Shown here one piece after another: positions 1 through 6,643 of a stretch of 23,843 bases of DNA (position 1 is the first letter of the stretch; each line of letters starts with the position of its first letter). The stretch lies in assembly GCA_001304015.1 (NCBI GenBank), contig LJUY01000043.1, positions 1 through 23,843 on the forward strand. The letters run 5' to 3'. The notes under the pieces are model-generated. The model saw only the letters and a list, made by a program, of their open reading frames with translations, was not told where the DNA came from and made no database searches. Position numbers and translations under genes: made by a program. The stretch comes from a candidate division Zixibacteria bacterium SM23_81. Its GTDB lineage: Bacteria > SM23-81.

Positions 1-1485
1 ACCGATCCTGATGTGGGTGATTCTGCTCTGTTGGTGGTGGATCTGGATTATAGTGATAATGCTGGAGGATCTTGGGCATCTATTGAAACGGGAGAATCCA
101 ACGACGGCGCTTATTTCTGGGATATCTCTGGTCTGTCAGATGGCACCAATTATCTGGTGCGCGTCATCGTTACCGATACCAGTGGTTTGTTTGACTCTGA
201 CACCTCCGATGCGATCTTTTCTATCGACAATCCTGACGATCCTACTGTAACTGTCACTTATCCCAATGGTGGAGAGACGTTGTCGGATTCTGTGATGGTC
301 ACCTGGACGGCTACCGATCCTGATGTGGGTGATTCTGCTCTGTTGGTGGTGGATCTGGATTATAGTGATAATGGTGGAGGATCCTGGGAATCCATCAATA
401 CTGGTGAGGTCAACGATGGTGTTTACTCATGGGACATTTCCGGTCTGTTAGACGGCTCCGGCTACCTCGTGCGCGTTACCGTCACCGATACCAGCGGTCT
501 TTTTGACTCAGACACCTCCGATGCGGTCTTTTCTATCGACAATCCTGACGATCCCACTGTGACTGTCACTTATCCCAATGGTGGAGAGACGTTATCGGAT
601 TCTGTGATGGTCACCTGGTTGGCTACCGATCCCGATGTGGGTGATTCGGCTCTGTTGGTGGTGGACCTGGATTATAGTGATAATGCTGGAGGATCTTGGA
701 CATCTATTGAAACGGGAGAATCCAACGACGGCGCTTATTTCTGGGATATCTCCGGTCTGTCAGACGGCTCCGACTATCTGGTGCGCGTCATCGTTACCGA
801 CACCACGGGACGGTCAGACTTAGATGTCTCTGACGGCACTTTTTCCGTCGATAATCCCGATGCTCCCACTGTGAGTGTCACTTATCCCAATGGTGGAGAG
901 ACGTTGTCGGATTCTGTGATGGTCACCTGGACGGCTACCGATCCCGATGTGGGTGATTCGGCTCTGTTGGTGGTGGATCTGGATTATAGTGATAATGCTG
1001 GAGGATCCTGGGAATCCATCAATACTGGTGAGGTCAACGATGGTGTTTACTCATGGGATATCTCCGGTCTGTCAGATGGCTCCGGCTACCTCCTGCGCGT
1101 TACCGTCACCGATACCAGCGGTCTTTTTGACTCTGACACCTCCGATGCGATCTTTACCATCGATAATCCCGATGCGCCTAGCGTGACTGTCATTTACCCC
1201 AATGGTGCGGAGACGTTGTCAGACTCAGCGGTGATCACCTGGTTGGCTACCGATCCTGATGTGGGTGATTCGGCTCTGTTGGTGGTGGATCTGGATTACA
1301 GTGATAATGGTGGAGGCTCTTGGATGCCCATCAGCACGGGTGAATCTAACGATGGCTCCCATTTTTGGGATGTCTCTGAGCTGAGTGATGGCACCAATTA
1401 TCTGGTGCGCGTTACCGTTACTGATACAACTGGTCTTTTCGATGTCGACACCTCCGATGCGGTCTTCATAATCGATAATCCGGAG
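1..1485 (+). repeat. Tandem 312-bp (104-aa) coding repeats, one partial plus four full copies
   Basis: The same sequence beginning ACCGATCC recurs at 1, 313, 625, 937 and 1249, an exact 312-bp period with no indels. In domain phase the units are 1-237 (partial), 238-549, 550-861, 862-1173 and 1174-1485. Long stretches are identical or nearly identical at the nucleotide level, including synonymous sites, which points to recent duplication or gene conversion. Units 1 and 3 share one variant of the middle segment (IETGESNDGAYFWD) and units 2 and 4 share another (INTGEVNDGVYSWD), giving an A-B-A-B order. Unit 5 is more diverged. Confidence 0.95.
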
Positions 1486-1842
1486 CCTCCGGCAGCCATT
1501 TCTGATCTGACGGTTGTGCTGACGGATGGTTCTATCCGTTTAAGCTGGACAGCGATCACCGAGGACACTTTGGGTATGCCCATTGTAGTGGAGTACTACA
1601 ATGTATACCGCAACGTGGACCCGTATTTCTCCTCCGGCCCAGCCGACTCCATCGGCAGCACTACTGGAACGTTCTATCTTGATCCAACTCCCGCGCTGAA
1701 AGACACGAGCGTCAATCACTACTACTTGGTGCAAGCCGTTTCTTTGCAGAGGAGGAAATCTGCAGATTCCAACCGTGTGGGAGAGTTCGATAGAAATATG
1801 ACGGACATCGAGCCTTCGGGGCCTCCTAAGAATAGACGATAG
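1..1842 (+). CDS. Secreted Ig-like tandem-repeat protein with C-terminal Fn3 domain (5' end outside window)
   Basis: The reading frame is open from base 1 to a TAG at 1840-1842, so the true start lies upstream and at least 613 residues are visible. Residues 1 to about 495 are copies of a 104-aa beta-sandwich repeat carrying YPNGGETL, TDPDVGDSALLVVDLDYSDN and a GSW...TGE.NDG...WD segment. This resembles the Ig-like modules of the Kre9/KNH type (PF10342) seen in bacterial surface proteins; that family match is from memory. Residues about 496-600 form a fibronectin type III-like domain (SDLTVVL, LSWTAITED, YYNVYR, VNHYYLVQAV) ending in VGEFD and a short basic tail. The Fn3 domain and tail are clearly homologous to the end of the protein encoded at 9163-14103. 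A structural or adhesive role outside the cell is inferred; no catalytic domain is visible in this part. Confidence 0.9.
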   Translation, partial: TDPDVGDSALLVVDLDYSDNAGGSWASIETGESNDGAYFWDISGLSDGTNYLVRVIVTDTSGLFDSDTSDAIFSIDNPDDPTVTVTYPNGGETLSDSVMVTWTATDPDVGDSALLVVDLDYSDNGGGSWESINTGEVNDGVYSWDISGLLDGSGYLVRVTVTDTSGLFDSDTSDAVFSIDNPDDPTVTVTYPNGGETLSDSVMVTWLATDPDVGDSALLVVDLDYSDNAGGSWTSIETGESNDGAYFWDISGLSDGSDYLVRVIVTDTTGRSDLDVSDGTFSVDNPDAPTVSVTYPNGGETLSDSVMVTWTATDPDVGDSALLVVDLDYSDNAGGSWESINTGEVNDGVYSWDISGLSDGSGYLLRVTVTDTSGLFDSDTSDAIFTIDNPDAPSVTVIYPNGAETLSDSAVITWLATDPDVGDSALLVVDLDYSDNGGGSWMPISTGESNDGSHFWDVSELSDGTNYLVRVTVTDTTGLFDVDTSDAVFIIDNPEPPAAISDLTVVLTDGSIRLSWTAITEDTLGMPIVVEYYNVYRNVDPYFSSGPADSIGSTTGTFYLDPTPALKDTSVNHYYLVQAVSLQRRKSADSNRVGEFDRNMTDIEPSGPPKNRR

Positions 1843-1873
1843 CAAAGGAAAATTCAAATTTACCACCTAAGGA

Positions 1874-1970
1874 CGGGCGCCTACTCTTCGAGGTGGCTTT
1901 CTCTGCTCCGAGAGCTGAGGAAGTATCACGATCACCTCTGGAACCAGAGCTTTGGCGCCCGATTTTTTTT
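1874..1970 (+). terminator. Compound hairpin closed by an 8-bp GC stem and followed by T8
   Basis: CGGGCGCC at 1874-1881 pairs perfectly with GGCGCCCG at 1954-1961, and eight T residues follow at 1963-1970. The 72-nt interior has further pairing potential: GAGGTG (1890-1895) with CACCTC (1933-1938), a small CTCT/AGAG hairpin (1901-1914) and CTCTG-GAAC-CAGAG (1937-1950). Not all of these can form at once. The position 30 bp after the stop of the repeat protein and the T tract fit a factor-independent terminator. The interior is unusually long for one, so a small structured RNA ending in its own terminator is the alternative. Confidence 0.6.
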
Positions 1971-2034
1971 CGCAAGAAAGCGGTGAAAGGTTGGAGAGAT
2001 TTGGAATTGCAAAGGAGCTTGAAGCCGAGTCGAG

Positions 2035-2112
2035 CATTAAGAAGCTGGAAACTAGTTTGAAGTTGTGGAAGCTAGTAAGGAAGCTGGAAACTAGAGGGTG
2101 GATGCTGGAAAG
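2035..2112 (+). repeat. Dispersed intergenic repeat, copy 1 of 3
   Basis: About 78 bp made of degenerate GAAGCTGGAA / GTGGAAGCTAGT blocks and ending GGTGGATGCTGGA. It aligns along its length with 18475-18550 and 22261-22336, in the same orientation. Its first half is itself a degenerate direct repeat (GAAGCTGGAAACTAG occurs twice, at 2041 and again around 2080). No open frame with coding character is associated with it. Confidence 0.85.
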
Positions 2113-2317
2113 AGGATATATTCCAATGGATTGTCTTTTTCAAATCTCGACTCTCCATTCTCAATACCCAAATACCTTGCCCAACAAAGCATTAAGCATG
2201 GCTTTTCCGCCTTGCTTGTCAGCCATATCAAAAGCTGAGCCTGGACCGCGAGGAGCAATGGGATGTCGCCTCAGGGATCATCGGGCAGGATAAGCCTTTT
2301 TCCTCTGACAAAAGTCC

Positions 2318-2346
2318 TTGACTTGGTGCTTCCTGTGAGATAATAT
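2318..2346 (+). promoter_or_regulatory. Probable sigma70-type promoter for the 2392 gene
   Basis: TTGACT at 2318-2323, a 17-bp spacer, then TAATAT at 2341-2346. It lies 45 bp before the start codon at 2392. The spacing matches the other promoters read in this window. Confidence 0.55.
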
Positions 2347-2391
2347 GAATATTAGAGAGAGGGTCTCGTTTCAACGGCCAGGAGGTGTGCG

Positions 2392-3243
2392 ATGTCTACC
2401 CGTCGTATAGGGACGGTTGGAGTCATATGGGGGATTATTTTATTTTGCCTGCTTTGCTTTGGCCTCACCTGCAGCAGGAGCGACAAGGAATCTGTGGAGG
2501 ACGAGAGCAAGTTGGCTGATACCACTAAATCCCAGGTGGTGCAAGCATACGGAAAGCTTCCCCTTTCCTTCACAGAGAACCGGGGACAGATGGCCGAGCC
2601 AGTGCGTTTCTATATCCGTGGCCCCAGGGGCACCGTTTATTATACCCCGGAAGAGGTGGTTTACGATGTTGTGGAGAAAACAGCGGAGCCAAAGAGGACA
2701 AAGCTGCCCGAGGAGAGGGATGAGATTGTGTCCTCCGACACGACCTTTAGGCGCAAGGGAGTTGTTGTCCGGATGAGGTTTTTGGGCGCCAATTCCTCCG
2801 TCGTCCTGGAAGGGATCGATGAGTTGGAGGGCAAAGTAAACATCTTCCGGGGAAAAGACCCCTCTCAATGGAAGACGGGGATTCGTACCTTTAGGGGAAT
2901 CATCTATCGGGATCTCTACCCTGGAGTTGATCTCATGTACCATGGCCAGGACGGCCGCCTGACACACCGACTGACCATAGAGCCCGAAGGAGAGGTGAGG
3001 GACGTCGTATTTCGATACGAGGGAGCGGATCAAATCGAGGTGGATGCGTCGGGCAATCTGCGCATCAAAACGGCTCTGGGGACCATCACCGAGCCGAAAC
3101 CTTATCTCTATCAAGAGAAGGCTGGAAAAAAGATAAAAGTGGAGGGAGGGTATCGGACGCTAGGCAGGGATGCAGTGGGCTTTTCGGCGAAGAAGTACCA
3201 GGGCAATCTACCCCTCATCATCTCCATGGGAGTAGACCATTAA
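2392..3243 (+). CDS. Exported DUF7948-type protein (N-terminal half of an SBBP-propeller protein)
   Basis: 283 aa. ATG at 2392 is preceded by a perfect AGGAGGT (2380-2386) with 5-nt spacing. Residues about 8-27 are a hydrophobic signal segment followed by LTC-SRSD; Cys27 could be a lipidation site, but the lipobox is weak. From about residue 55 the protein carries the features of the domain that normally precedes SBBP beta-propeller repeats (DUF7948 in recent Pfam, from memory): LSFTENRGQ, VRFYIRGPRGTVYYTPEEVVYD, YRDLYPGVDLMYHG and EPKPYLYQE. Such proteins usually run on from this point ('NLPLIID...VYSTFLGG') into the propeller. Here the frame stops at VDH-TAA, and the propeller is encoded by a separate gene 3 bp downstream. 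Function is unknown; it is probably a surface or periplasmic partner of the next product. Confidence 0.85.
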   Translation: MSTRRIGTVGVIWGIILFCLLCFGLTCSRSDKESVEDESKLADTTKSQVVQAYGKLPLSFTENRGQMAEPVRFYIRGPRGTVYYTPEEVVYDVVEKTAEPKRTKLPEERDEIVSSDTTFRRKGVVVRMRFLGANSSVVLEGIDELEGKVNIFRGKDPSQWKTGIRTFRGIIYRDLYPGVDLMYHGQDGRLTHRLTIEPEGEVRDVVFRYEGADQIEVDASGNLRIKTALGTITEPKPYLYQEKAGKKIKVEGGYRTLGRDAVGFSAKKYQGNLPLIISMGVDH

Positions 3244-3246
3244 ACC

Positions 3247-5076
3247 ATGGCAATTTACAAGATAAAATCGTTTCAAACACAGCTCTTTGGGCCCTGGACA
3301 GTTCACCGAAACAGTCTGGATGCCGTGGTGAGTGCGTTTTTGTTCTTGAGCTTATGGTTCTTGTGCTATGACATCTCATGGGCCATTGAATCGGACCTGG
3401 TCTGGAGCTCCTTTCTAGGAGGGAGCTTCAAGGATTTTGGGTATGATGTTGCCGTAGATAATTCGGGCGTCTACGTGACGGGGCATACAGAGTCTGCGGA
3501 TTTCCCAACAACAGCTGGGGCTTTCGACGAGACCTTAAATGATAACGGCGACGCCTTCGCGACTAAGTTGAATCCAATGGGCAGCAATATTGTGTACTCC
3601 ACTTTTTTGGGCGGAGGTGGTTGGGATGAGGGATACGGCATTGCTCTTGACGGTGGGGGCGGCGTTTACGTAACCGGGTGTACTCGATCGGTAGATTTTC
3701 CGATTACCTCTGGGGCTCTAGATACAATCCTTGGCGGCCCTTCAGACGTCTTCGTGGTTAAGTTGGAAGCCATGGGAGGGGCTCTTTTTTTTTCAACTCT
3801 CCTGGGTGGAAGTGGAGATGAGGTGGGGTTTCGGATCGTCGCGCAGCGTTCCGGGAAGGTCTATGTGACAGGAATTACCGAATCGGTGGATTTTCCCGGA
3901 ACTGAAGGAGAGATTGTTACGAATCATCGCGGCGGCAAAGACGTCTTCGTCACTCGGTTCAACACCTTAGGCAACGCTCTGGATTACGCCACCCTTCTGG
4001 GAGGAGTGGAAAACGAATTTGGCTGGGGCATCGATGTGGACGGCTCTGGTAGCGCCTATGTGACAGGGTACACAGAGTCAGCGGATTTTCCCACCACAAT
4101 AAATTCTTTCGACGCTACTTTCAACGGCTTCTCAGACGTCTTTATCGCTCGGTTGAACCCCCAGGGCAGTCTATTGGAATATTCCACCTTTTTAGGAGGC
4201 AGCTTTCGGGACGCCGCCCGGAGCGTCGTCGTGGATGGCTCTGGCAGCGCTTACATAACCGGTTACACCAATTCATTCGATTTTCCCACCACACCAGAAG
4301 CATTCGACACGGCGCAAGATTTCTCCAACTACAATGCCTTTTTGGCCAAACTTACCCCCGATGGAAGCGATCTGGTCTATTCGACCTTTTTGGAAGGAGA
4401 GGAAAAAGAAAGCGGTTACGGTATTACCGTGGACGATTCCAGCAACGCCTGGGTCGTTGGCTTTACAGAGTCCCCATTTTTTCCTACAACGCCTGGGGCC
4501 TTTGACGAATCACATAACGGTGGGAGAGATGTTTTTGTGGCTAGGCTCAACGGGAAGGGCAGCAGCCTTGACTACAGCACCTTTTTGGGGGGTATGGGAG
4601 ACGATTATGGCTGGGACATCTTTCTGCATGGTGTGGACGAAGCTTACGTAACGGGGTATACCCTTTCAGCGGATTTTCCCACCACAGCCGGGGTGTTTGA
4701 TGAAACGCACAACCACAGTGAAGATGCATTTGTGACCCGACTCTGCCTGAGAGGGCTAGTTCCTGTGGATCCAACCGGTCCTGTAGAAGCGTTGCCAGTG
4801 ATCTATATGTTGCACCAGAACTATCCTAACCCCTTCAACGCCACCACAGAAATCTGCTACGCGATTCCCAAGGATGGTCACGTAGTGCTGAGTATCTTCA
4901 ACTCTCTGGGACAAAAGGTGCGGACTCTAGTGGACTCTGAGCAAAGGGCCGGGGAGCATGTGATAGTCTGGAATGGGCGAGACAATATGGATCAAGATGT
5001 GGCCAGCGGATTGTATTTCTGCCGGATGAGAACGGGTAAGTTCACCCAGACTGTCAAGATGATGCTGGTCAAATAA
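3247..5076 (+). CDS. Secreted SBBP seven-repeat beta-propeller with type IX-like C-terminal sorting domain
   Basis: 609 aa. The N-terminus has a long polar stretch and then a hydrophobic segment (about residues 27-45, AFLFLSLWFLCYDISWA) that looks like its own signal peptide. Residues about 49-505 contain seven repeats of about 64 aa with YSTFLGG, GYG...VD, VYVTG.TES.DFPTT and DVFV.RLNP motifs. These are classic SBBP repeats (PF06739), and the number suits a seven-bladed propeller. The last 90 residues (from QNYPNPFN, through FNSLGQKVRTL and ASGLYFCRM, to KMMLVK) are a FlgD-Ig/Por-secretion type C-terminal domain used for type IX export and surface anchoring in Bacteroidota relatives. No strong ribosome-binding site precedes the ATG (GGGAG at 3229-3233 is 13 bp away), so translation is probably coupled to the upstream gene, 3 bp before. 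Confidence 0.9.
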   Translation: MAIYKIKSFQTQLFGPWTVHRNSLDAVVSAFLFLSLWFLCYDISWAIESDLVWSSFLGGSFKDFGYDVAVDNSGVYVTGHTESADFPTTAGAFDETLNDNGDAFATKLNPMGSNIVYSTFLGGGGWDEGYGIALDGGGGVYVTGCTRSVDFPITSGALDTILGGPSDVFVVKLEAMGGALFFSTLLGGSGDEVGFRIVAQRSGKVYVTGITESVDFPGTEGEIVTNHRGGKDVFVTRFNTLGNALDYATLLGGVENEFGWGIDVDGSGSAYVTGYTESADFPTTINSFDATFNGFSDVFIARLNPQGSLLEYSTFLGGSFRDAARSVVVDGSGSAYITGYTNSFDFPTTPEAFDTAQDFSNYNAFLAKLTPDGSDLVYSTFLEGEEKESGYGITVDDSSNAWVVGFTESPFFPTTPGAFDESHNGGRDVFVARLNGKGSSLDYSTFLGGMGDDYGWDIFLHGVDEAYVTGYTLSADFPTTAGVFDETHNHSEDAFVTRLCLRGLVPVDPTGPVEALPVIYMLHQNYPNPFNATTEICYAIPKDGHVVLSIFNSLGQKVRTLVDSEQRAGEHVIVWNGRDNMDQDVASGLYFCRMRTGKFTQTVKMMLVK

Positions 5077-5097
5077 GCGCTGGTTATCATAGGTATG

Positions 5098-5133
5098 AAA
5101 AGGCCCTTTCGGACCCCCGGGAGGGCCTTTTTT
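5098..5133 (+). terminator. Factor-independent terminator after the propeller gene
   Basis: AAAAGGCCCT (5098-5107) pairs perfectly with AGGGCCTTTT (5122-5131) around a 14-nt loop, with the T run extending to 5133. It starts 21 bp after the stop codon. Confidence 0.9.
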
Positions 5134-5256
5134 CTGTGAGGAAAGGATTAGAGGAATCGAGGATTCCAGGATAGCCGAAACCCTTGGCCGGCGCCCCTGT
5201 CAATGCGGATAAGACTTTCATGGTGGATTTTTCCTTAAAAACCGGAGGTTCTACAT

Positions 5257-5319
5257 ATGCAGATCCTCAGCTCTCCTGTATGTAAATTCTTTCTTGACAA
5301 TCTCCTCTGGATTTTGTAG
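5257..5319 (+). CDS. Possible 20-aa leader peptide or remnant ORF
   Basis: ATG at 5257 has a good GGAGG (5244-5248) at 8-nt spacing and runs 20 codons to a TAG at 5317-5319. The peptide (MQILSSPVCKFFLDNLLWIL) is hydrophobic at its end. The stop overlaps the -10 element of the promoter for the following gene. It could be a leader peptide, a decayed gene start or chance; there is no homology evidence. Confidence 0.25.
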   Translation: MQILSSPVCKFFLDNLLWIL

Positions 5320-5322
5320 ACT
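5294..5322 (+). promoter_or_regulatory. Probable sigma70-type promoter for the 5373 gene
   Basis: A perfect TTGACA at 5294-5299, a 17-bp spacer and TAGACT at 5317-5322. It lies 50 bp before the ATG. Confidence 0.65.
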
Positions 5323-5372
5323 TGAGACAGCTGTCATGGTCGATGTTTCTCTCGTAAAATAGGAGGTGAGCT

Positions 5373-5735
5373 ATGGCCGAGGATGCGAAAAAGGAAGAGG
5401 TGGAGACAAAGGAATCTGAGGGGCGCGGAATGGCCCGCAAGCTGGACGCAGTGGGATGGGGGCTATTCCTCATCTGGATCGGGATTGTCTTGCTGCTCAA
5501 TGCCAGCTCCAGTGTGGCTCTGCTTGGGATAGGTGTCATCATCTTGGGCGTACAGGTGGCCCGGGTATTTCTCAAGTTGAACCTGGAGGGCTTCTGGTTT
5601 GTCGTCGGTGTGCTCTTTCTGGTGGGCGGCATCTGGCAGCAATTGGACGCGAAATTGCCTCTGGTGCCCATACTCCTCATTGTGGCTGGCTTAGCGGTAC
5701 TTTTGACAAGGTTTATGCCCAAACGTCGAGCCTAA
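5373..5735 (+). CDS. Small membrane protein with about four transmembrane segments
   Basis: 120 aa. ATG at 5373 follows AGGAGGTGAG at 5361-5370, a strong ribosome-binding site. Residues 1-22 are highly charged (lysine and glutamate) and probably cytoplasmic. After that come hydrophobic stretches at about 28-43 (GWGLFLIWIGIVLLLN), 46-64, 70-86 (FWFVVGVLFLVGGIWQ) and 93-111, and then the basic end MPKRRA. The pattern of paired glycine-rich helices recalls the N-terminal membrane domain of LiaF-like and DUF5668 proteins, but I cannot assign it firmly. It has its own promoter, and no terminator separates it from the alkyltransferase gene, so read-through is possible. Confidence 0.8.
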   Translation: MAEDAKKEEVETKESEGRGMARKLDAVGWGLFLIWIGIVLLLNASSSVALLGIGVIILGVQVARVFLKLNLEGFWFVVGVLFLVGGIWQQLDAKLPLVPILLIVAGLAVLLTRFMPKRRA

Positions 5736-5798
5736 AGGAGGGAGGAAAAAAATTTTCATGAGGGTTTGAGATCACTCTGTCGCTGTTTCAGGAAGTTC

Positions 5799-5827
5799 TT
5801 GACTTTCTTCAGGCGATTCGGTAACAT
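5799..5827 (+). promoter_or_regulatory. Probable sigma70-type promoter for the alkyltransferase operon
   Basis: TTGACT at 5799-5804, a 17-bp spacer and TAACAT at 5822-5827. The expected transcript would begin near 5834, so a protein start upstream of it is unlikely. This supports the TTG start at 5856. Confidence 0.55.
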
Positions 5828-5855
5828 TGGAGCGGATCGTAAAGAGGTGTTAGCC

Positions 5856-6416
5856 TTGGACATACCGAAGACAGCCTACATGCTCATTTCTTCTGATTTT
5901 GGCCAACTCGTGCTCGTCTGGAGAAGTGCCCTCCGCGCCCCGCGGGTGCTACGGGTCCTTCTACCAGGTGAGAAAAAGCAGGTGGAGAGAGCCCTTCGAG
6001 ATGGATTTCCCGAAGCTGTCAGGAAATCGCACCGGGACATAGAGATCATCTGCACTCAAATTCAGGCTTTTCTTCAGGGAGAGCCCGTTGCCTTTTCGCT
6101 GGACCGCTTGGATTTTGGGATTTGTAACGACTTCCAGCGGCGAGTCTTGAAGGGCGAGGCGAAGATCCCTCGGGGGCGAGTGAGTACTTATAGCCGTCTG
6201 GCCGAGAAAATCGGAGCCTCTGGTGCTGCCCGGGCGGTGGGAAACGCTTTGGCACAAAACCCTTTCCCTGTCATCATCCCCTGTCATCGAACCATCAGAG
6301 CACATGGCCGCCTGGGGGGTTTTCAGGGCGGGGTGACTCTCAAGCGAGCCTTGCTGGAGATGGAGGGTGTTGACTTCGACGAGAAAGGCCGGGTGCCCGG
6401 TCGGTTTTTGTGGTAG
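5856..6416 (+). CDS. ogt: Methylated-DNA--[protein]-cysteine S-methyltransferase (O6-alkylguanine repair)
   Basis: Suicide DNA repair protein that moves the alkyl group from O6-alkylguanine onto its own cysteine. 186 aa. The C-terminal half holds the diagnostic block: FQRRVL, a helix-turn-helix (RVSTYSRLAEKIGASGAARAVG), NPFPVIIPCHR with nucleophile Cys143 (codon 6282-6284), and GRLGGFQGG..LKRALLEMEGV. Length is normal for Ogt. I place the start at TTG 5856, because GAGGTG at 5844-5849 is 6 nt upstream and a promoter lies at 5799-5827. The frame stays open upstream to a TTG at 5766, but that stretch reads as a basic, non-conserved extension. It is the first gene of a tight run: the next gene's ribosome-binding site overlaps its stop codon. 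Confidence 0.92.
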   Translation: MDIPKTAYMLISSDFGQLVLVWRSALRAPRVLRVLLPGEKKQVERALRDGFPEAVRKSHRDIEIICTQIQAFLQGEPVAFSLDRLDFGICNDFQRRVLKGEAKIPRGRVSTYSRLAEKIGASGAARAVGNALAQNPFPVIIPCHRTIRAHGRLGGFQGGVTLKRALLEMEGVDFDEKGRVPGRFLW

Positions 6417-6431
6417 GAGGAGGTGTTCGTG

Positions 6432-6623
6432 GTGAACTTTTTCAAGTCCAAGATGTGGCCTTTTGGGGACATCGTGTTGCTCAAGCTCTACTGCGTTGTG
6501 GTGGGAATCATCATCGGGGCCTACATCGCCTCGTTTGTGAAAAGCTATTTGTGGCTCTTCGTCCTGGTGGCCATCGTCTTGGTGGTGAGGCTCTTTTATT
6601 TCTACTTTTTCAAAAATGAGTAA
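6432..6623 (+). CDS. 63-aa membrane protein, unknown function
   Basis: The preferred start is GTG 6432, with GGAGGAGGT (6416-6424) 7 nt upstream; GTG 6429 and GTG 6423 are in frame, and the last overlaps the ribosome-binding site. After a short basic N-terminus (NFFKSKMWPFGD) come two hydrophobic helices (about residues 13-33 and 38-60) and the end FKNE. The ribosome-binding site begins at the last base of the alkyltransferase stop codon (6414-6416), so the two genes are almost certainly co-transcribed and possibly translationally coupled. I do not recognise a family. Confidence 0.7.
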   Translation: MNFFKSKMWPFGDIVLLKLYCVVVGIIIGAYIASFVKSYLWLFVLVAIVLVVRLFYFYFFKNE

Positions 6624-6643
6624 CGGAAGGTTGATGTACTGGT

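Larger units (their letters stand above)
1843..2391. other. Intergenic region, 549 bp, no convincing gene
   Basis: It holds a compound hairpin with a T tract (1874-1970), one copy of the dispersed GAAGCTGG-rich repeat (2035-2112) and a promoter for the next gene (2318-2346). The stretch 2113-2317 shows nothing I recognise. A 113-codon open frame crosses the hairpin and the repeat and is not credible as a gene. Confidence 0.8.
5219..5375 (+). promoter_or_regulatory. Two similar leader segments with Shine-Dalgarno and start codon
   Basis: 5219-5259 and 5335-5375 share a pattern: CATGGT, GAT, a T-rich run, an A-rich run, GGAGGT, then ATG. The second is the leader of the 5373 gene. The first precedes only a 20-codon frame. 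The similarity is partial and could reflect an old tandem duplication of the leader. Confidence 0.35.

Noticed and set aside
1874-1961. Possible tRNA, because of the 7-8 bp closing stem and roughly 88-nt length
   Set aside because: There is no T-loop TTC.A sequence, no 7-nt T-loop and no recognisable anticodon arm; the 3' side runs into T8.
2035-2112. Possible CRISPR-like or VNTR array, because of repeated GAAGCTGG blocks
   Set aside because: The blocks are degenerate and contiguous with no spacers; the same whole element recurs elsewhere as a unit.
1952-2293. 113-codon open frame on the plus strand
   Set aside because: It starts inside the terminator-like hairpin, crosses the dispersed repeat and has no ribosome-binding site or protein-like composition.
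2440-3114. 224-codon open frame on the minus strand
   Set aside because: It lies entirely opposite the DUF7948-type gene, whose frame has a clear start, ribosome-binding site and recognisable domain.
5736-5855. Upstream extension of the alkyltransferase to TTG 5766, and a tiny ATG frame at 5759
   Set aside because: The extension would begin before the probable promoter and is not family-like. The ATG frame is three codons long despite a purine-rich stretch before it.
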